From contig NW_019775955.1 of NCBI RefSeq assembly GCF_001039355.2, forward strand, positions 30,671 to 73,354: 42,684 nt of DNA. The letters run 5' to 3'. A model generated the notes under the pieces. The model saw only the letters and a list, made by a program, of their open reading frames with translations. It was not told the origin of the DNA and did not search any database. Position 1 is the first letter of the stretch. Each line of letters begins with the position of its first letter. Position numbers and translations under genes: made by a program. Below, piece by piece: positions 11,161 through 23,122 of this stretch. Source of the DNA: Lingula anatina (Eukaryota; Brachiopoda; Lingulata; Lingulida; Lingulidae).

Positions 11161-14100
11161 AGCTCTGTCTCTGGGAAAGGAAGTGTCTAAAATCAGGATT
11201 AAGTCCCCTCTGTTCATAGGGCACATAGTCATCATCATCGTCATCAGAGACTGGGGTACGCTGTATGTTCATATATTCTGGAAGGGGTGGAGGGGCCATT
11301 ACTGATGCTGCTGCTGCACCAATGTTTTCATCTGAAATAGATAATTAATATAAAGAGGTGATTAAGTAAGAAATACAAAGCATTTTATTTCTTTGTGCTT
11401 GTTGAAGGAGAGGAAAGTTGCACTACTGACAATATGCACTATTTCACTACACACTGACAATACCGGTAGTTCAATGAGCAGATTTTGTCGTCATAAGCAA
11501 TTTGAAAAGGAGCAGTTACCATATCTTGCTTTTTTTCAGGAATCATCATCAACAGTGTTTTTTTTTTTTTATATAATAAATATCTCTTAAAATTGATCAT
11601 GCAAATACCAAAACTCTACAGTCTAACAACTCTTTAATGCCCTACAACACAGATATGATACCTTCTTCTGGAGTTTTTGTCAAGTCTCCCGGAGTCTTCG
11701 GCAATGGTCTCATGCAAAGATAAGGACGTCCAAGAGGAGACACCATGTCAGCTGGACTGTGCTGCCGCCTATCTTGTGCTGGCAGTGTGTTTGAAGGACC
11801 TGGAGGGTGTATGTAGCCAGAAAGTCCTGTAGGGTTGTGGTCTGAGGGGTGTGGGGGTGGGGGCAGAGAGTGAGATCTTGGCATACCAAAACGAGCATCA
11901 TGAACCACTGGCTCTCGGTCCAGAGGAAGTAGTGGTGCCGTGTGCTGCAACAACAAAGAGCAATGTATTCAATGCTGGGGCCTGTTTCACACAATGTTTT
12001 ATACTAGGTTTAAATGGGCACAAAGTGGGCATTAGAGCACAGGATTTTAGAACTCAAGAACGGGATTATAAAGCATCATGATCTCAGTGGTTTTGAATGG
12101 GCTATGCCTTGGTGATTGGGGGAAATTGCTGAAATTTCCAAGAATTTTTTTTTGTTATTATATACAGAGGTCTAAATGTATGGACTTATTTTGAGAATCC
12201 TGATTGCAAGTGTGGAAAGCTGCAAAATGTAATATTGTACTTGTGCTACTTGTACTACATATACTACTACCATTACTACTACATGCACAGTACTACTACT
12301 TTGACTTCTACAGTTAATGCAGGACTTTTACAACTATTACAGGTACTAGGGATTCTTGGACTACTTCTATATGTACTATAACTACATCTACATCCTGACA
12401 GCTTACCCTATGCCTTGCTGACAGTGCGATAGCCCTAGCGACCTCGTTCACTCTGGTGTAAATCTCCTCCCCCGAAACCGTGTTCACCACATACACCCCT
12501 TCCCCCGTCTTACAGTGCCTGAAATAGTCAACATCTTACAGTGCCTGGAATAGTCAACATCTTACAGAGCCTGAAACAGTCAACATCTTACAGTGCCTGA
12601 AATAGTCAACATCTTACAGTGCCTGAAACAGTCAACATCTTACAGTGCCTGAAACAGTCAACATCTTACAGTGCCTGAAACAGTCAACATCTTACAGTGC
12701 CTGAAACAGTCAACATCTTACAGTGCCTGAAACAGTCAACATCTTACAGTGCCTGAAACAGTCAACATCTTACAGTGCCTGAAACAGTCAACATCTTACA
12801 GTGCCTGAAACAGTCAACATCTTACAGTGCCTGAAACAGTCAACATCTTACAGTGCCTGAAACAGTCAACATCTTACAGTGCCTGAAACAGTCAACATCT
12901 TACAGTGCCTGAAACAGTCAACATCTTACAGTGCCTGAAACAGTCAACATCTTACAGTGCCTGAAACAGTCAACATCTTACAGTGCCTGAAACAGTCAAC
13001 ATCTTACAGTGCCTGAAACAGTCAACATCTTACAGTGCCTGAAACAGTCAACATCTTACAGTGCCTGAAACAGTCAACATCTTACAGTGCCTGAAACAGT
13101 CAACATCTTACAGTGCCTGAAACAGTCAACATCTTACAGTGCCTGAAACAGTCAACATCTTACAGTGCCTGAAACAGTCAACATCTTACAGTGCCTGAAA
13201 CAGTCAACATCTTACAGTGCCTGAAACAGTCAACATCTTACAGTGCCTGAAACAGTCAACATCTTACAGTGCCTGAAACAGTCAACATCTTACAGTGCCT
13301 GAAACAGTCAACATCTTACAGTGCCTGAAACAGTCAACATCTTACAGTGCCTGAAACAGTCAACATCTTACAGTGCCTGAAACAGTCAACATCTTACAGT
13401 GCCTGAAACAGTCAACATCTTACAGTGCCTGAAACAGTCAACATCTTACAGTGCCTGAAACAGTCAACATCTTACAGTGCCTGAAACAGTCAACATCTTA
13501 CAGTGCCTGAAATAGTCAACATCTTACAGTGCCTGAAATAGTCAACATCTTACAGTGCCTGGAATAGTCAACATCTTACAGTGCCTGAAATAGTCAATAC
13601 TGACTTAATTCTGCTTCTGGGCCTGCTAGCATTAACATAGTTTTTATCATCATATTAGAATTTAATTGTTCACCAAGTTTACTCAAGATACAGAAAAAAA
13701 TATCAATTTTTATTATTCATTCACCAATACTGCTTTATCAATTAATTTATCAAAAATAATTTAATAATTTATTTATTTTGGTTTATCTGGTATTTATCCG
13801 AAATTTATCCGAATTCATTTTTATATTAACACATTTATTTATTAACAATTCATATTTAAAAAGCAAACTTACCTTCCAGCCTCAAAGGTAAACTTAGACG
13901 AGTCTCCTCCATATCTCCTCAGGGCACTGACAGGCCATTCTACGAGCTTTTTTCTTGGATTCTCTACATCCCATAATATTATCTTCTCCAGTGTGACCTG
14001 CAGCAGACACTCTCCACAAATGTCAAGGTTGGCAGCAGGCAGCAAGTACACGTGGAATCTCTCTGAAAATAGTTCCCAAAAGTTGAAAACGAATTTTCTT

Positions 14101-15206
14101 GCATTTAAATTTGAAAGGCTAATAAATAGACATAACCTGTACTGACATAGCATATTGAATATATCTGGCAAAATCATTATTTTCTACCAAAGTAAAATTT
14201 TCATATGGTATGACAAGCAACCAAAAGATATAAAAATAACACACTCTTTCTTTCTCTTTCATTTATATTTTCATTTACTCCAAAGTCATGGGTGATAAAC
14301 ACAACACTTACCGCTCATTTCTCTGTGCATGCCTGCCTCCAAAATATCTGGTTCTCCCAGGCTTATATTGGGTACCCCACCCAGACATAACTGTTCCAGA
14401 GCCTTGATCCATTCAGTCGCCTCCAGGTCTAAGACAAGGAATAAACAACTTAATCACTTAAATAATTAATGGAAAGGATGACAGAAAGACAGGCAGACAA
14501 ATAGGTGTTAGAAAAAAAATAATATCACCCATCGCATATAAATCATAAGGAAATCAATATACACACTGTCAGACAGGAAATGTAGCTTCATTCATTATAA
14601 ATGCTGATGTAAAATAATGTGCACTGCATCACTCTCTTATTGTTTCAGATGAGGAAAAAAGCCCTAAAAATTCTCACTTGGCTATATATATATTGACAAG
14701 AAAAAGAATTTAAAGTACAAGCATTGAAGCAATGAAGTAAAAATCAACCCAACTTTTACATCGTAGAAAAAAAAATGTTACCTGATCCACAACAGAAGAG
14801 GCGGGAACTTTCATCGTTAAACTTGATTTCGACTCCGTGCTTCTTCACTTCCTGTGGCAACCTCTCTACTGCCTTGACATCTTTAAGGTCAATAATCTTG
14901 TGCTGTGCGCCACTTTTTGCTGCATCCTCGTTGAGATATTTCTCTAAATGATTGTGACCTTTGCTCGACATCCTGTGAAGTCGCACCCAGCGCTTGATCC
15001 ATCGCTGGAAAAGATGGCGGCAAACCAAAATAAAAATGTGATTCACACATAGCTGTTAAAGCTAGGAAAATATCTCTGAGATCTAATACTACAGAAAATG
15101 GAAATATTCCATGCTTATCTACAATATCTAATATTTTATATACTGGTAATGTATGGACAGTGTATCTTTTGATATCCCATAAATTGCCCAATTAGCAAGT
15201 CTCCTG

Positions 15207-15248
<42 letters not shown>

Positions 15249-18200
15249 GACAACAGTAATCTGAAAAAAATAATATTCATATGTACTGTATAATCTAACT
15301 GAAATTCAAAGTATCTCCCTGCTAAAATGCTTTGCATTATTTCAATTCACAATTCTATTCCTAGTCTAATTCGGTTTACCAGAAATATGAAATTCCAATG
15401 TATTTTTCTCATCAATACTTATGCATAAATTCATGGTTTTTGGTGTCTAATCAATAATGTTCCTCTTTGCTGATATGTGAATATAAACTAGACCTGTGCA
15501 CAGGTCAGATGCCTGCGCACTTCATAAAAGTTCACTGCTTGGATATTTAACATACGTATACCAGCTTTACAAGTATGTTTACTGATATATTTATTTCATT
15601 TTCAAAAAACATGCCAAGAAAAATTTTATTGAAACAGACGTCTGACTAAACCTAAAAGTAAAATTAGACTAAAAAAAGGGTCTTTAAGATAAGACCAGCT
15701 TCTTATTTGAAGTTCTTCAGTGTGACCAGCCAATACTAGAGGTTATAGTTTACAGGAATCCCAGAACTTCAGGGTGATACTGGAAACAACACAGGCTTGC
15801 TGACAATAGAGGATTGTTTCCAGAGATCTTTAAAACTCAGGGTGTAAGCAAAGCACCTGCTACACAACACTTAACTTGTTATTATCCCCCAAGGTCTCTC
15901 TATTATCACTGGCAATGAAAAGCACCCTAAATGAAGAAATATTACAACATGTTTATACCAGGAATAACTTTGGAATTAACAAACTGTGCGATGTTTCCAG
16001 TGAGATCAATCAGTGTCCTATGTGAACACGCCTTGGGGAAGTAAAAACCCAATATCACAGAGGTCAATTAGGGACTAGTCGCTAGGTCAGAGAGACTGTG
16101 CCAATTTACTAGATAGCGTTACAGTTATCTACATAATCAATATTTCTCCTGGGGCTGGTCTATAGATCATACTGCAGTATTTTCAGAAATTGACCAAAAA
16201 TAAATAATAAAAATTGTGCTACATAAACTGGACTGGGGCCTGTTTCAATAAAAAGAAACTTAATTAGCCAAAAAAGATGGCCAACACCTTTAAACCAAAA
16301 AAAAATTGGTATGACTTAATAAATTCAAGGGAAGTTCAAAGTAGTCCACTTGAATAATGTAATGTTCTGAAACATCAGCAATTTATGTCCCTCCTGTTAT
16401 AAAACAAGCAGAGCATATAAAATTATTTGGGAAAAAAGACTGGATGGAGAAAATAATTCCCTGGACAGTTTTCACTGGCGCTTTGTTAAAAAAACACCTT
16501 CAATAATGATGTCAAATAAGTCTCTCGTACATGTCATGGTGTATAAAACACAGTATAACATTAACATAACAGCACTAGGTCTACCACTGACTCTCAGCTG
16601 GGTTAACTACTGCTAATAGGTGGGAATCAGCTGGGATGACTGCTGGCTTGGGAAATCAAGTAATGCCTATGGTGAAGTCACTGGGGCCCATGCCAGTTAA
16701 GGTTTTATGGAGGTAATTAAAACACTTTGACTAACTTTAAGTGAGCCAATGGAATTTTATTACACAATCTAGTTACTTTACTGATTACTTAGAGATACAA
16801 CTAATTAGCTAATGTTTGTTTCTGGTCTCTGTGTGTGTGTGTGTGTGTGTGTGCGTGTATGTGTGTGTGTGCGCATGTGTAAGACACAATATAAAGTAGA
16901 TATTACAGATATAAAGTACCTAGGGTACAAACACAATTGGTACATAAGCCTCTTAACTTTTCTTTATTATATGGCAGGCAGGTGCTAGCAAATATAAACT
17001 GTACTTAGATTAAGACAGTTTTGATCAAAACAATGCTGAACACAGCCAAAGTTCTTGAACACATTTGCTGTTTCCCTGATTTCATTTTCTACTGTCATTT
17101 TTCATTCTCTGCCAATTTCCACAAAAATAAAGTGAAAGCAATCCAGTGCCACAGCATAAAAACTACCAAAATAATTAAAAGCCCAGAGTGGGAATAAATT
17201 GTTATTGCCAGCTTTTACTTCTTCTTCTGCAGATATTACTTTTCTTTTTTTCAATACTGTTTGAGATAGCCTTAAAACAAATTTATATGATTTCCTTCTC
17301 TTGATTTCTGTCTGACTACCTCTCACTCTCTCTCATGATCTTATCAAATATTTTTTAAATTAATTTCAACAATAAAATGCTCTTCTAAATTACTAGTATG
17401 TCAGTTAACATGAAGATATCAACACAGAAAACAATATTTTTTCGGACTTAAGGTAGACCCCTGCTGTGAACAAGTCCTTACAAGAAAGAAAGAAAGAGAA
17501 AATTTCAAATGTTATATTCCACAACACATAGAATTAATACATGTACTCTTTCTAAGCAGATAACTCACTAAATAAAAATAGCTTCGTTCTCAAGCTGTAC
17601 CACAATTGGATTCTACTAATTGATCTTTGGATCAATAACCACTAAAAAGTGTGTGACGGCATCTGGGTCTCAATTCTGCGGTGGTAATTGAATTTTTTTC
17701 TGAGTAAATTTATTCAGTCAATGTTTACTTAGCATTTCTGTAGATGACTTCCCAACTCCATTTTGGGCTCTAACATGTGAAGTCTTTTTCATAAAAGAGA
17801 AGAGTTCCTTCAAAATTGCAAGTTAAGCCATTTCTTCAAGAATATAGCAGACCCATATCTAACAAACTTACAAGCCTGGCACCTGACTACTCAAAATATG
17901 ATTAAATGAAAGAGAGATAGAAAGAATTAAAGTCTGGTGTAACCCCTTCAGTAAGAGAGACTGCAATTTGTGGCTGACCAATTATATTCATTATTACTGA
18001 ATTTTTCCAGATTTTTACAGATTTATCTTGGACTGAAGTACTAGTAGACTCAAATTTGCCTGCTCACAGCTTTTTAAAACTGAAATTATTTGTGATAAAT
18101 GGTTCAACTAAAAACTGAAAATAACACTCTTACTAATACTTTCAAATTGGTAATGAAGTTCCCAATAAGTTCAAACAACATGAATTAATTTTTTTCATTC

Positions 18201-18455
18201 AAAACATGTTTTGTTAGAAATATACTTTAGAAATATGGATTCAAGGGTTTTGAAAAGCTTGCTGGTTTCATACAGTACTGTTTGTTCTTTTGAGGATCCA
18301 AAAATGGTAAATCTTAGAAAAAGTAAAAAATTACAAAAACTGAGGTGTATGAAAATCTGGAGTAATTACCGTAGCGCAGCTGTACTTACCCCAAGATGTT
18401 TGCTCTTCATCTTCACATAACCCTGCCTGACTATATCATTGTAATTTATAGACAT
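11099..18455 (-). CDS. DOK4/5/6: Dok4/5/6-like docking protein (7 exons, complete)
   Basis: Exons in transcript order are 18390-18455, 14782-15004, 14312-14428, 13873-14062, 12407-12518, 11662-11944 and 11099-11331, with phases 0, 1, 1, 2, 0 and 1, giving 407 codons. The protein opens [20 protein letters not shown], followed by a PH domain (about residues 10-112, ending in a tryptophan-containing C-terminal helix). An IRS-type PTB domain follows (about 136-234, with the ALRRYG and FTFEAGR strands). A long proline-rich tail comes last. Dok proteins are membrane-recruited adaptors: PH binds phosphoinositides, PTB binds phosphotyrosine motifs of receptor kinases such as RET and TrkB/C in vertebrates, and tail tyrosines recruit SH2 proteins. 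The PH/PTB spacing and sequence match Dok4/5/6 rather than Dok1/2/3; invertebrates usually have one pre-duplication copy. The tail is longer than in vertebrate Dok4/5 and carries YMNI and an aspartate run next to DDYVPYEQ. Intron 4 is mostly minisatellite. Confidence 0.94.
12407..14062 (-). other. PTB-domain-coding exons 4-5 of the Dok gene
   Basis: Exon 4 encodes [10 protein letters not shown] through FTFEAGR, including the paired arginines of ALRRYG expected to contact phosphotyrosine. Exon 5 encodes GEGVYVV, the [10 protein letters not shown] helix and AIALSARHR, which closes the PTB fold. The intron between them is 1,354 bp, about 80 percent of it the 26-bp minisatellite. Confidence 0.9.
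12511..13602. repeat. 26-bp minisatellite, 42 units, copying the Dok exon-5 splice acceptor
   Basis: The unit on the plus strand is TACAGTGCCTGAAACAGTCA followed by ACATCT. Anchor positions 12511 and 13577 are exactly 41 periods apart, so no net length change has occurred. Central units are essentially identical (GAAACAG). The outer three or four units at each end carry variants such as GAAATAG and GGAATAG. On the minus strand each unit reads branch-point-like TTGAC, then TTTCAG, GCACT and GTAAGA. The unit nearest 12511 is the true acceptor of exon 5: the first 11 exon bases are repeat sequence. Confidence 0.97.
15211..15244. repeat. CT dinucleotide microsatellite
   Basis: Seventeen CT units in Dok intron 1, only about 205 bp upstream of the exon 2 acceptor in transcript order. 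Confidence 0.95.
16829..16880. repeat. GT dinucleotide microsatellite
   Basis: An interrupted GT run in Dok intron 1. Confidence 0.93.
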
Positions 18456-19297
18456 CTTGCTTGCTCAACTTCTTTGTGATGATTCCTGAACTGATTTTCT
18501 AGCAGCTTCTCCTATACTCTCTCTGAGTAAATTACTGAGACAAATACTGTCACCCTTGCCGACAAGAGTTTTTCCTCAATACAAAGCAAAATAGTCTTCA
18601 CTCCCTCGTTGAGAAAAGATGAAACATGAAAAATGTATTTTCATTAGGTCTGGTTCTTTGCTGAGAAAAGTAATCAAATACCAATATATTTCATGTTAAG
18701 TCACTGGGAAACGATCCTTGAAGACCACTCTAGATCACTCAATGCATGCAGATGGAAGTTTAACTGCAGTGTCGTCCCTGACACTTTATACAGTAGCTGA
18801 CTCAATTCAGAGTCTCACATGGGCCTATCTATGACTATAATTAGTCTTCTTCCACTGGTTTCAGTTTACACTAATACATGTGTTAGTTGGTTTCACTCAG
18901 ATAATAAGAGCTTCTATTGTAGCCAGTAGTCTCTAATCAGCATCAGTAGATGGGGTTTCCAATTCCCAGTCAGAAGGCAGTTTTCAACAGGTTTCCACAA
19001 ATTGAGTCAGAGTTGTAGAAGGTGACGTTTTCACATTGCTGATATCTCTAATCTCTCACTGTAATTCATACACTAGAGTTTTATTGAGGCCAGTTTATAG
19101 TCTTCATTGGGTACAGCATAGGATTTCAAAGGTGAATGTAAGAAGATAATATATTTACTGGTAAATTGCCGGTTATCTAGTAAGTTATTCTGGGAGTTTT
19201 GATCCCATCAGTGACCAATGGTCAGTTCTCTCTAGTTGTACGTGTTGACCATCCCTTTCTGATGGTCCAGTATGAGATTCCAGATGTGGCCAACTCA
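18456..19297. other. Dok 5' flank
   Basis: It contains the Dok promoter and 5' untranslated region on the minus strand. No TATA box, extra exon or gene could be placed. Confidence 0.4.
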
Positions 19298-19591
19298 CTG
19301 CTCAACTATGGTCACTCCCTGCTCAGCTGTGGTCACTCCCTACTCAGTTGTGGTCACTCCATGCTCAGCTATGGTCACTCCCTGCTCAGCTGTGGTCACT
19401 CCCTGCTCAGTTGTGGTCACTCCCTGCTCAGCTGTGGTCACTCCCTGCTCAGTTGTGGTCACTCCCTGCTCAGCTGTGATCACTCCCTGTTCAGCTGTGG
19501 TCACTCCCTGCTCAATTGTGGTCACTCCCTGCTCAGCTGTGGTCACTCCCTGCTCAGCTGTGGTCACTTACTGCTCAGATCTGGTCACTTG
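19298..19591. repeat. 21-bp minisatellite, 14 units
   Basis: Unit CTGCTCAGCTGTGGTCACTCC, variably mutated. Units often alternate CAGCTG and CAGTTG, hinting at a 42-bp higher-order period. Because 21 is a multiple of three, three frames stay open, which produces long artefactual open frames with a seven-residue repeat. It lies about 0.85 kb upstream of the Dok start codon. Confidence 0.95.
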
Positions 19592-22093
19592 CAGCTAGCT
19601 TAAGACTGTGTCAGGCTCCATTTCACTCTGGCTCATCCACTTGGTCATTTATTCTGAAATAAAGGCAGAAAAATTGCTGTTAGACAGCCATTCCAATTGA
19701 TTTAACCGATATCCAATTACTTCTAATCTCAGTTCTAGTAATATGACGGATATCCAATTACTGTTAATGTCTGCCCCTGGAATTTATTTGACATCAGTGG
19801 TCTGATTGTTCTGGTCGTTCCCGTTCCCGTTCCCGGGGTTGTCAGTGTTCAATACTGCATGTGATATTCACAACGAGAAAAAACAATGCACGCCTCTTTT
19901 GGTTGTGTGGCTCATTATGGTAAAATACAACATGTGACAACCAGATATAGCATCCCATGCTTTTTTTGTGGGGCATGTCAGGGTTAAACACTCCCAGTGA
20001 CAACCACAAATATACTTAACTGTTCCAGTACTGATAGGTACTCCTTTTTCAATTATGGGGAACTATTATATGTAAAATACAACATGTGAAAATCACTTTT
20101 AACAGTATATTTTCTCTAGGGACAACAAAGGGCAGTTTGATCTTCAATTTTTAATAACTTGAAGCCTAAATAATGTTTGCTTTTTTTCCTAGAACAAGCC
20201 TTGGGGCCAGATAGCTTAAAAAATTAACCTACATTGTACTTCAGTTCAATGTATTAATTCATATTTATCCAAATTAAATCAAGTAAAAATTGTCCATGTC
20301 TTCCTTGTACATTATAGAACAGACAATGACCCTGAGTATAATATAGTAAAAATGAAGTCAGTTTTCGGGCTAAAATCTTAGCTTCCTAACATTTAGCCAA
20401 CTAAGCTTTTTTCACAAGAATTTGAAGGCTTCTTACTTTATTGTATTGGTCATTGAACTAATAAAACTGCTTGAGGAAATTGTGACAATCTTGCAACTAT
20501 CACATTCTCTTATCACTACAGGTCACTTGTTGTACTATAGACAGCAGAATCAGATTCAAATACTCTGATGATAAAATCTCAAAATGACACAAAAAACACC
20601 AATAACAAACAATTTAAATATCAGCTAATCCAGAATAAGATTTGTAACTTTGAAAATATCTAACTGCCTTTATACGGTGGTACAAAATCCTTATCCATTA
20701 CCTCACAGTGATACCAGTAGTTAACATTTATCCTCTGTTGTTATCTCCATCCACTTCTCCCCCACTCTACTTGACCCAGATATAATAGTCTACTTTTACC
20801 AAAGGGGAACAATGCTGTGTACTGTTAACAGTGTAAATATCCCTGTTACCTTATCCTGAACTAGAGGTGTACTGTGACGTCATCCTACATCCATTGACAG
20901 GTTTTACTTCCTGCCTTGTATCCTGAGCTCCCTGCCATATACTGTGTATATATGTAGTGATACACACACATACTGTACATGACAGGGGCCCCATAATAAC
21001 TTGCTTGTACTGACTAGCTTAGAAAGCCTGAAAATTGGGATTAACTTTTAAGAAAAAATTTTATGACTCAAAATAATAAAGTACTAGTACTAGTATTAGC
21101 AGTTCAGTTACCACATACACCTCAGTCCTGTACATGTTTTGTTACAGCATACTTGCCAACATTGACAATTGCCAGAGAGGGAGATTCCCTTGCATGCCAT
21201 GTGTCCCCCACCCCAACACACACTCATATATTACAAAATCTCACTTTCTATATCTTTACCTATACCTTTTAAATACCAGAACTAAGTGATATGTAACTAC
21301 AAATCAATCATAAAATTATTTTGGTACAAAAAAAACCTTTAGCATTTAGACTAGCTGAAATACAGTTCATGCAAATAATGAGATAAAATGTGTATAGTTT
21401 GAAATGCCAAGTAAAAACAAGCAATGGAAAGTGGAGGGACAGACATTATACATCATTGATCAAACAAACCAAAGAATACTTGATATCTATTGAATTTTAC
21501 CATTTGAACCCCACTTTGACCTTTGAACATAGAAATTCATGTGTATTTATACATGTAAGTCAGATTTTGACAAGTACTCTCAATTGTACATGTTCCATCT
21601 CTCTCACCCTCCCCCCCCCCCCTTTTCCATCTCCCTCCCTGCAGCTGTAGTGAGATATATGATAGATTGCATTTTTATCATAAACACATCCCAGTACCCT
21701 CATGGGAAAAAATCAATAAACAATGATAGTTGCTGGCCTGTTGTTATAGTAACAGTACAGTAACAGAGCTGGTATTCATTTCCATTTGTAGGTCAGGAAC
21801 ACAAATAACTCACAGCATTGTGGTAATCGTTCATGTACCACAAAACAGGTTTATTTCTTTTTTATGTATTAGTGTTTGTATTGGATAAAATAATTATTTT
21901 TCTATTCAAATTATTTACGCTATATTTCCATTTGTGTGTGTGTGNTGGGTCCTCCATAGTTCTTTTCAAAAGTCAATTGAATAAGGAAATTGAAGCAACA
22001 ACAACAACTTTTAAAAGCTATATGCTAAAAGAAAATCAAATTAAATATCTAGCTAAAGTCATTTAAAAAAGAAAAGTCAAGTATTATGAGACT
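19592..22093. other. Intergenic stretch between Dok and the retrotransposon
   Basis: No recognisable exon. It includes a complete CRE palindrome at 20875-20882, a C run near 21609-21622, and an N at 21945 inside a GT repeat. Missing 5' exons of ERCC6 should lie here or in the gap, but I could not identify any. Confidence 0.5.
20875..20882. promoter_or_regulatory. CRE palindrome TGACGTCA
   Basis: An exact cAMP-response-element palindrome between the divergent Dok and ERCC6 genes. A single 8-bp match in 42 kb is only modestly above chance, so promoter function is a guess. Confidence 0.2.
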
Positions 22094-23122
22094 TCAAGAA
22101 GAGTCCCTGGTTGAAGCCGGTTTCCGAGTTTCCTGTATGTCAGTCTCTTTAGAATGACGGCTTGGTCTGGATGGAGTAAGCATTTCTGTAGTTCCTGGCT
22201 TGTTATGAGGTAGCAAACGGGCTAATGCACGTGGCAAACCACCACTGGTGCGCTGTTTGGTGACAGTAGGGGCATCCTGGCCACTGGGATCTGGGGCACT
22301 CAAATCTGGCTCTTCAGATAATTGCGATGGAGTAGAAGCATCCTGGTATGGCACAGTAGGTTCATCTGGATTTTTTGGCTGTGTGACCTGTACAGGGTTG
22401 TCATGGGTTTGCTTCTTTCCCAGATAAAGGTCACCAGGTTCGTGATGGACCAACTTAGTGGGTTGCTCAGGCACTGTGTTCTCCTTGAGGGCCATCTCAA
22501 TCATGGGGAAGTAGTCACTGGTAACAAATGGAGTGAACTTCCTAAGATGCTGCCGGTTGCGGATAGTCACCCTGCCTGAACCATCCACTTTGATGACATA
22601 CTGGTGGTGCTGTCTTACTTCAATTACTATTCCAGTTCGCTCCCACTTCCGGGGATAATTTCCCACAAGGTTCTGTAAGTACACATGATATCCAACCCTC
22701 AATGGTGGTAAGATCCTAGTATGCTCACTCCAGCGTTCATGCTCTCTGGAATGACGTTTTGCAAGTGCTCTTTCTCGATGTGACATCAGCTCTGCCCATG
22801 TTTCGTGTGAGGAATACCTTCCCATGGGTATTGGAATGGCATCGCGAATAGGCCGTCCAAATATAATTAATGCTGGGGAGGCCTTTGTTTGTGGATCAAT
22901 AGAATTTCTGTACATAAGCATGGCTTTCTGAAACTTGTCAACATCAAGGGATCCTGTTGGGGCTATATTGTCTGCAAGCATTCGCTTCACAGTTTTGACA
23001 GCTATCTCAGCTCTACAGTTAGCATGAGGGTTGGCAACTGACGAAATTATGTGTTTAACACCCCAGGTTTTAAGAAATTCTTGTGTTTTCCCCGCAGTAA
23101 ATTGTGGTCCACCATCTGAGGT
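22094..23122 (-). pseudogene. Retrotransposon integrase, C-terminal fragment
   Basis: It continues in exactly the same frame as the preceding pol fragment for about 342 codons, so a single stop codon, not a frameshift, separates them. It contains the rest of the integrase core (SDGGPQFTA region, then ANCRAE where ANGRAE is usual). A basic C-terminal domain with the YHVYLQN...WERTGIV and YVIKVDGSGR strands follows, then a long proline/threonine-rich tail. The Asn-Cys in place of Asn-Gly may be decay. Confidence 0.88.

Larger units (their letters stand above)
15005..18389 (-). other. Dok intron 1
   Basis: A 3,385-bp intron between the first two coding exons, with donor GTAAGT and acceptor TTTTCCAG. 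It contains the CT and GT microsatellites listed separately. No further coding exon was recognised. Confidence 0.75.
14312..18455 (-). other. PH-domain-coding exons 1-3 of the Dok gene
   Basis: Exon 1 (22 codons) ends after KMKSKHLG, exactly inside the first PH strands as in vertebrate DOK4/5. Exon 2 carries SSKG..LEKY, the ...KAVERLP... strand and [11 protein letters not shown]. Exon 3 carries the C-terminal helix ([13 protein letters not shown]) and the linker ISLGEPDIL, which is a recognisable Dok4/5/6 linker. The start is the first ATG in the exon, and the encoded N-terminus aligns with the vertebrate start. Confidence 0.9.

Noticed and set aside
12511-13602. CRISPR-like array
   Set aside because: There are no spacers; units are directly adjacent at 26 bp and this is animal nuclear DNA.
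15128-15337. Open frame with an Arg-Glu repeat
   Set aside because: It comes from the CT microsatellite inside Dok intron 1.
19199-19603. 134-codon open frame with a seven-residue repeat
   Set aside because: It is produced by the 21-bp minisatellite, whose length is a multiple of three; three frames stay open and none has a domain.
21833-22066. Frame containing LNKEIEATTTTFKSYML as a missing ERCC6 exon
   Set aside because: It has no usable donor, crosses the N and does not resemble the CSB N-terminal coiled coil.
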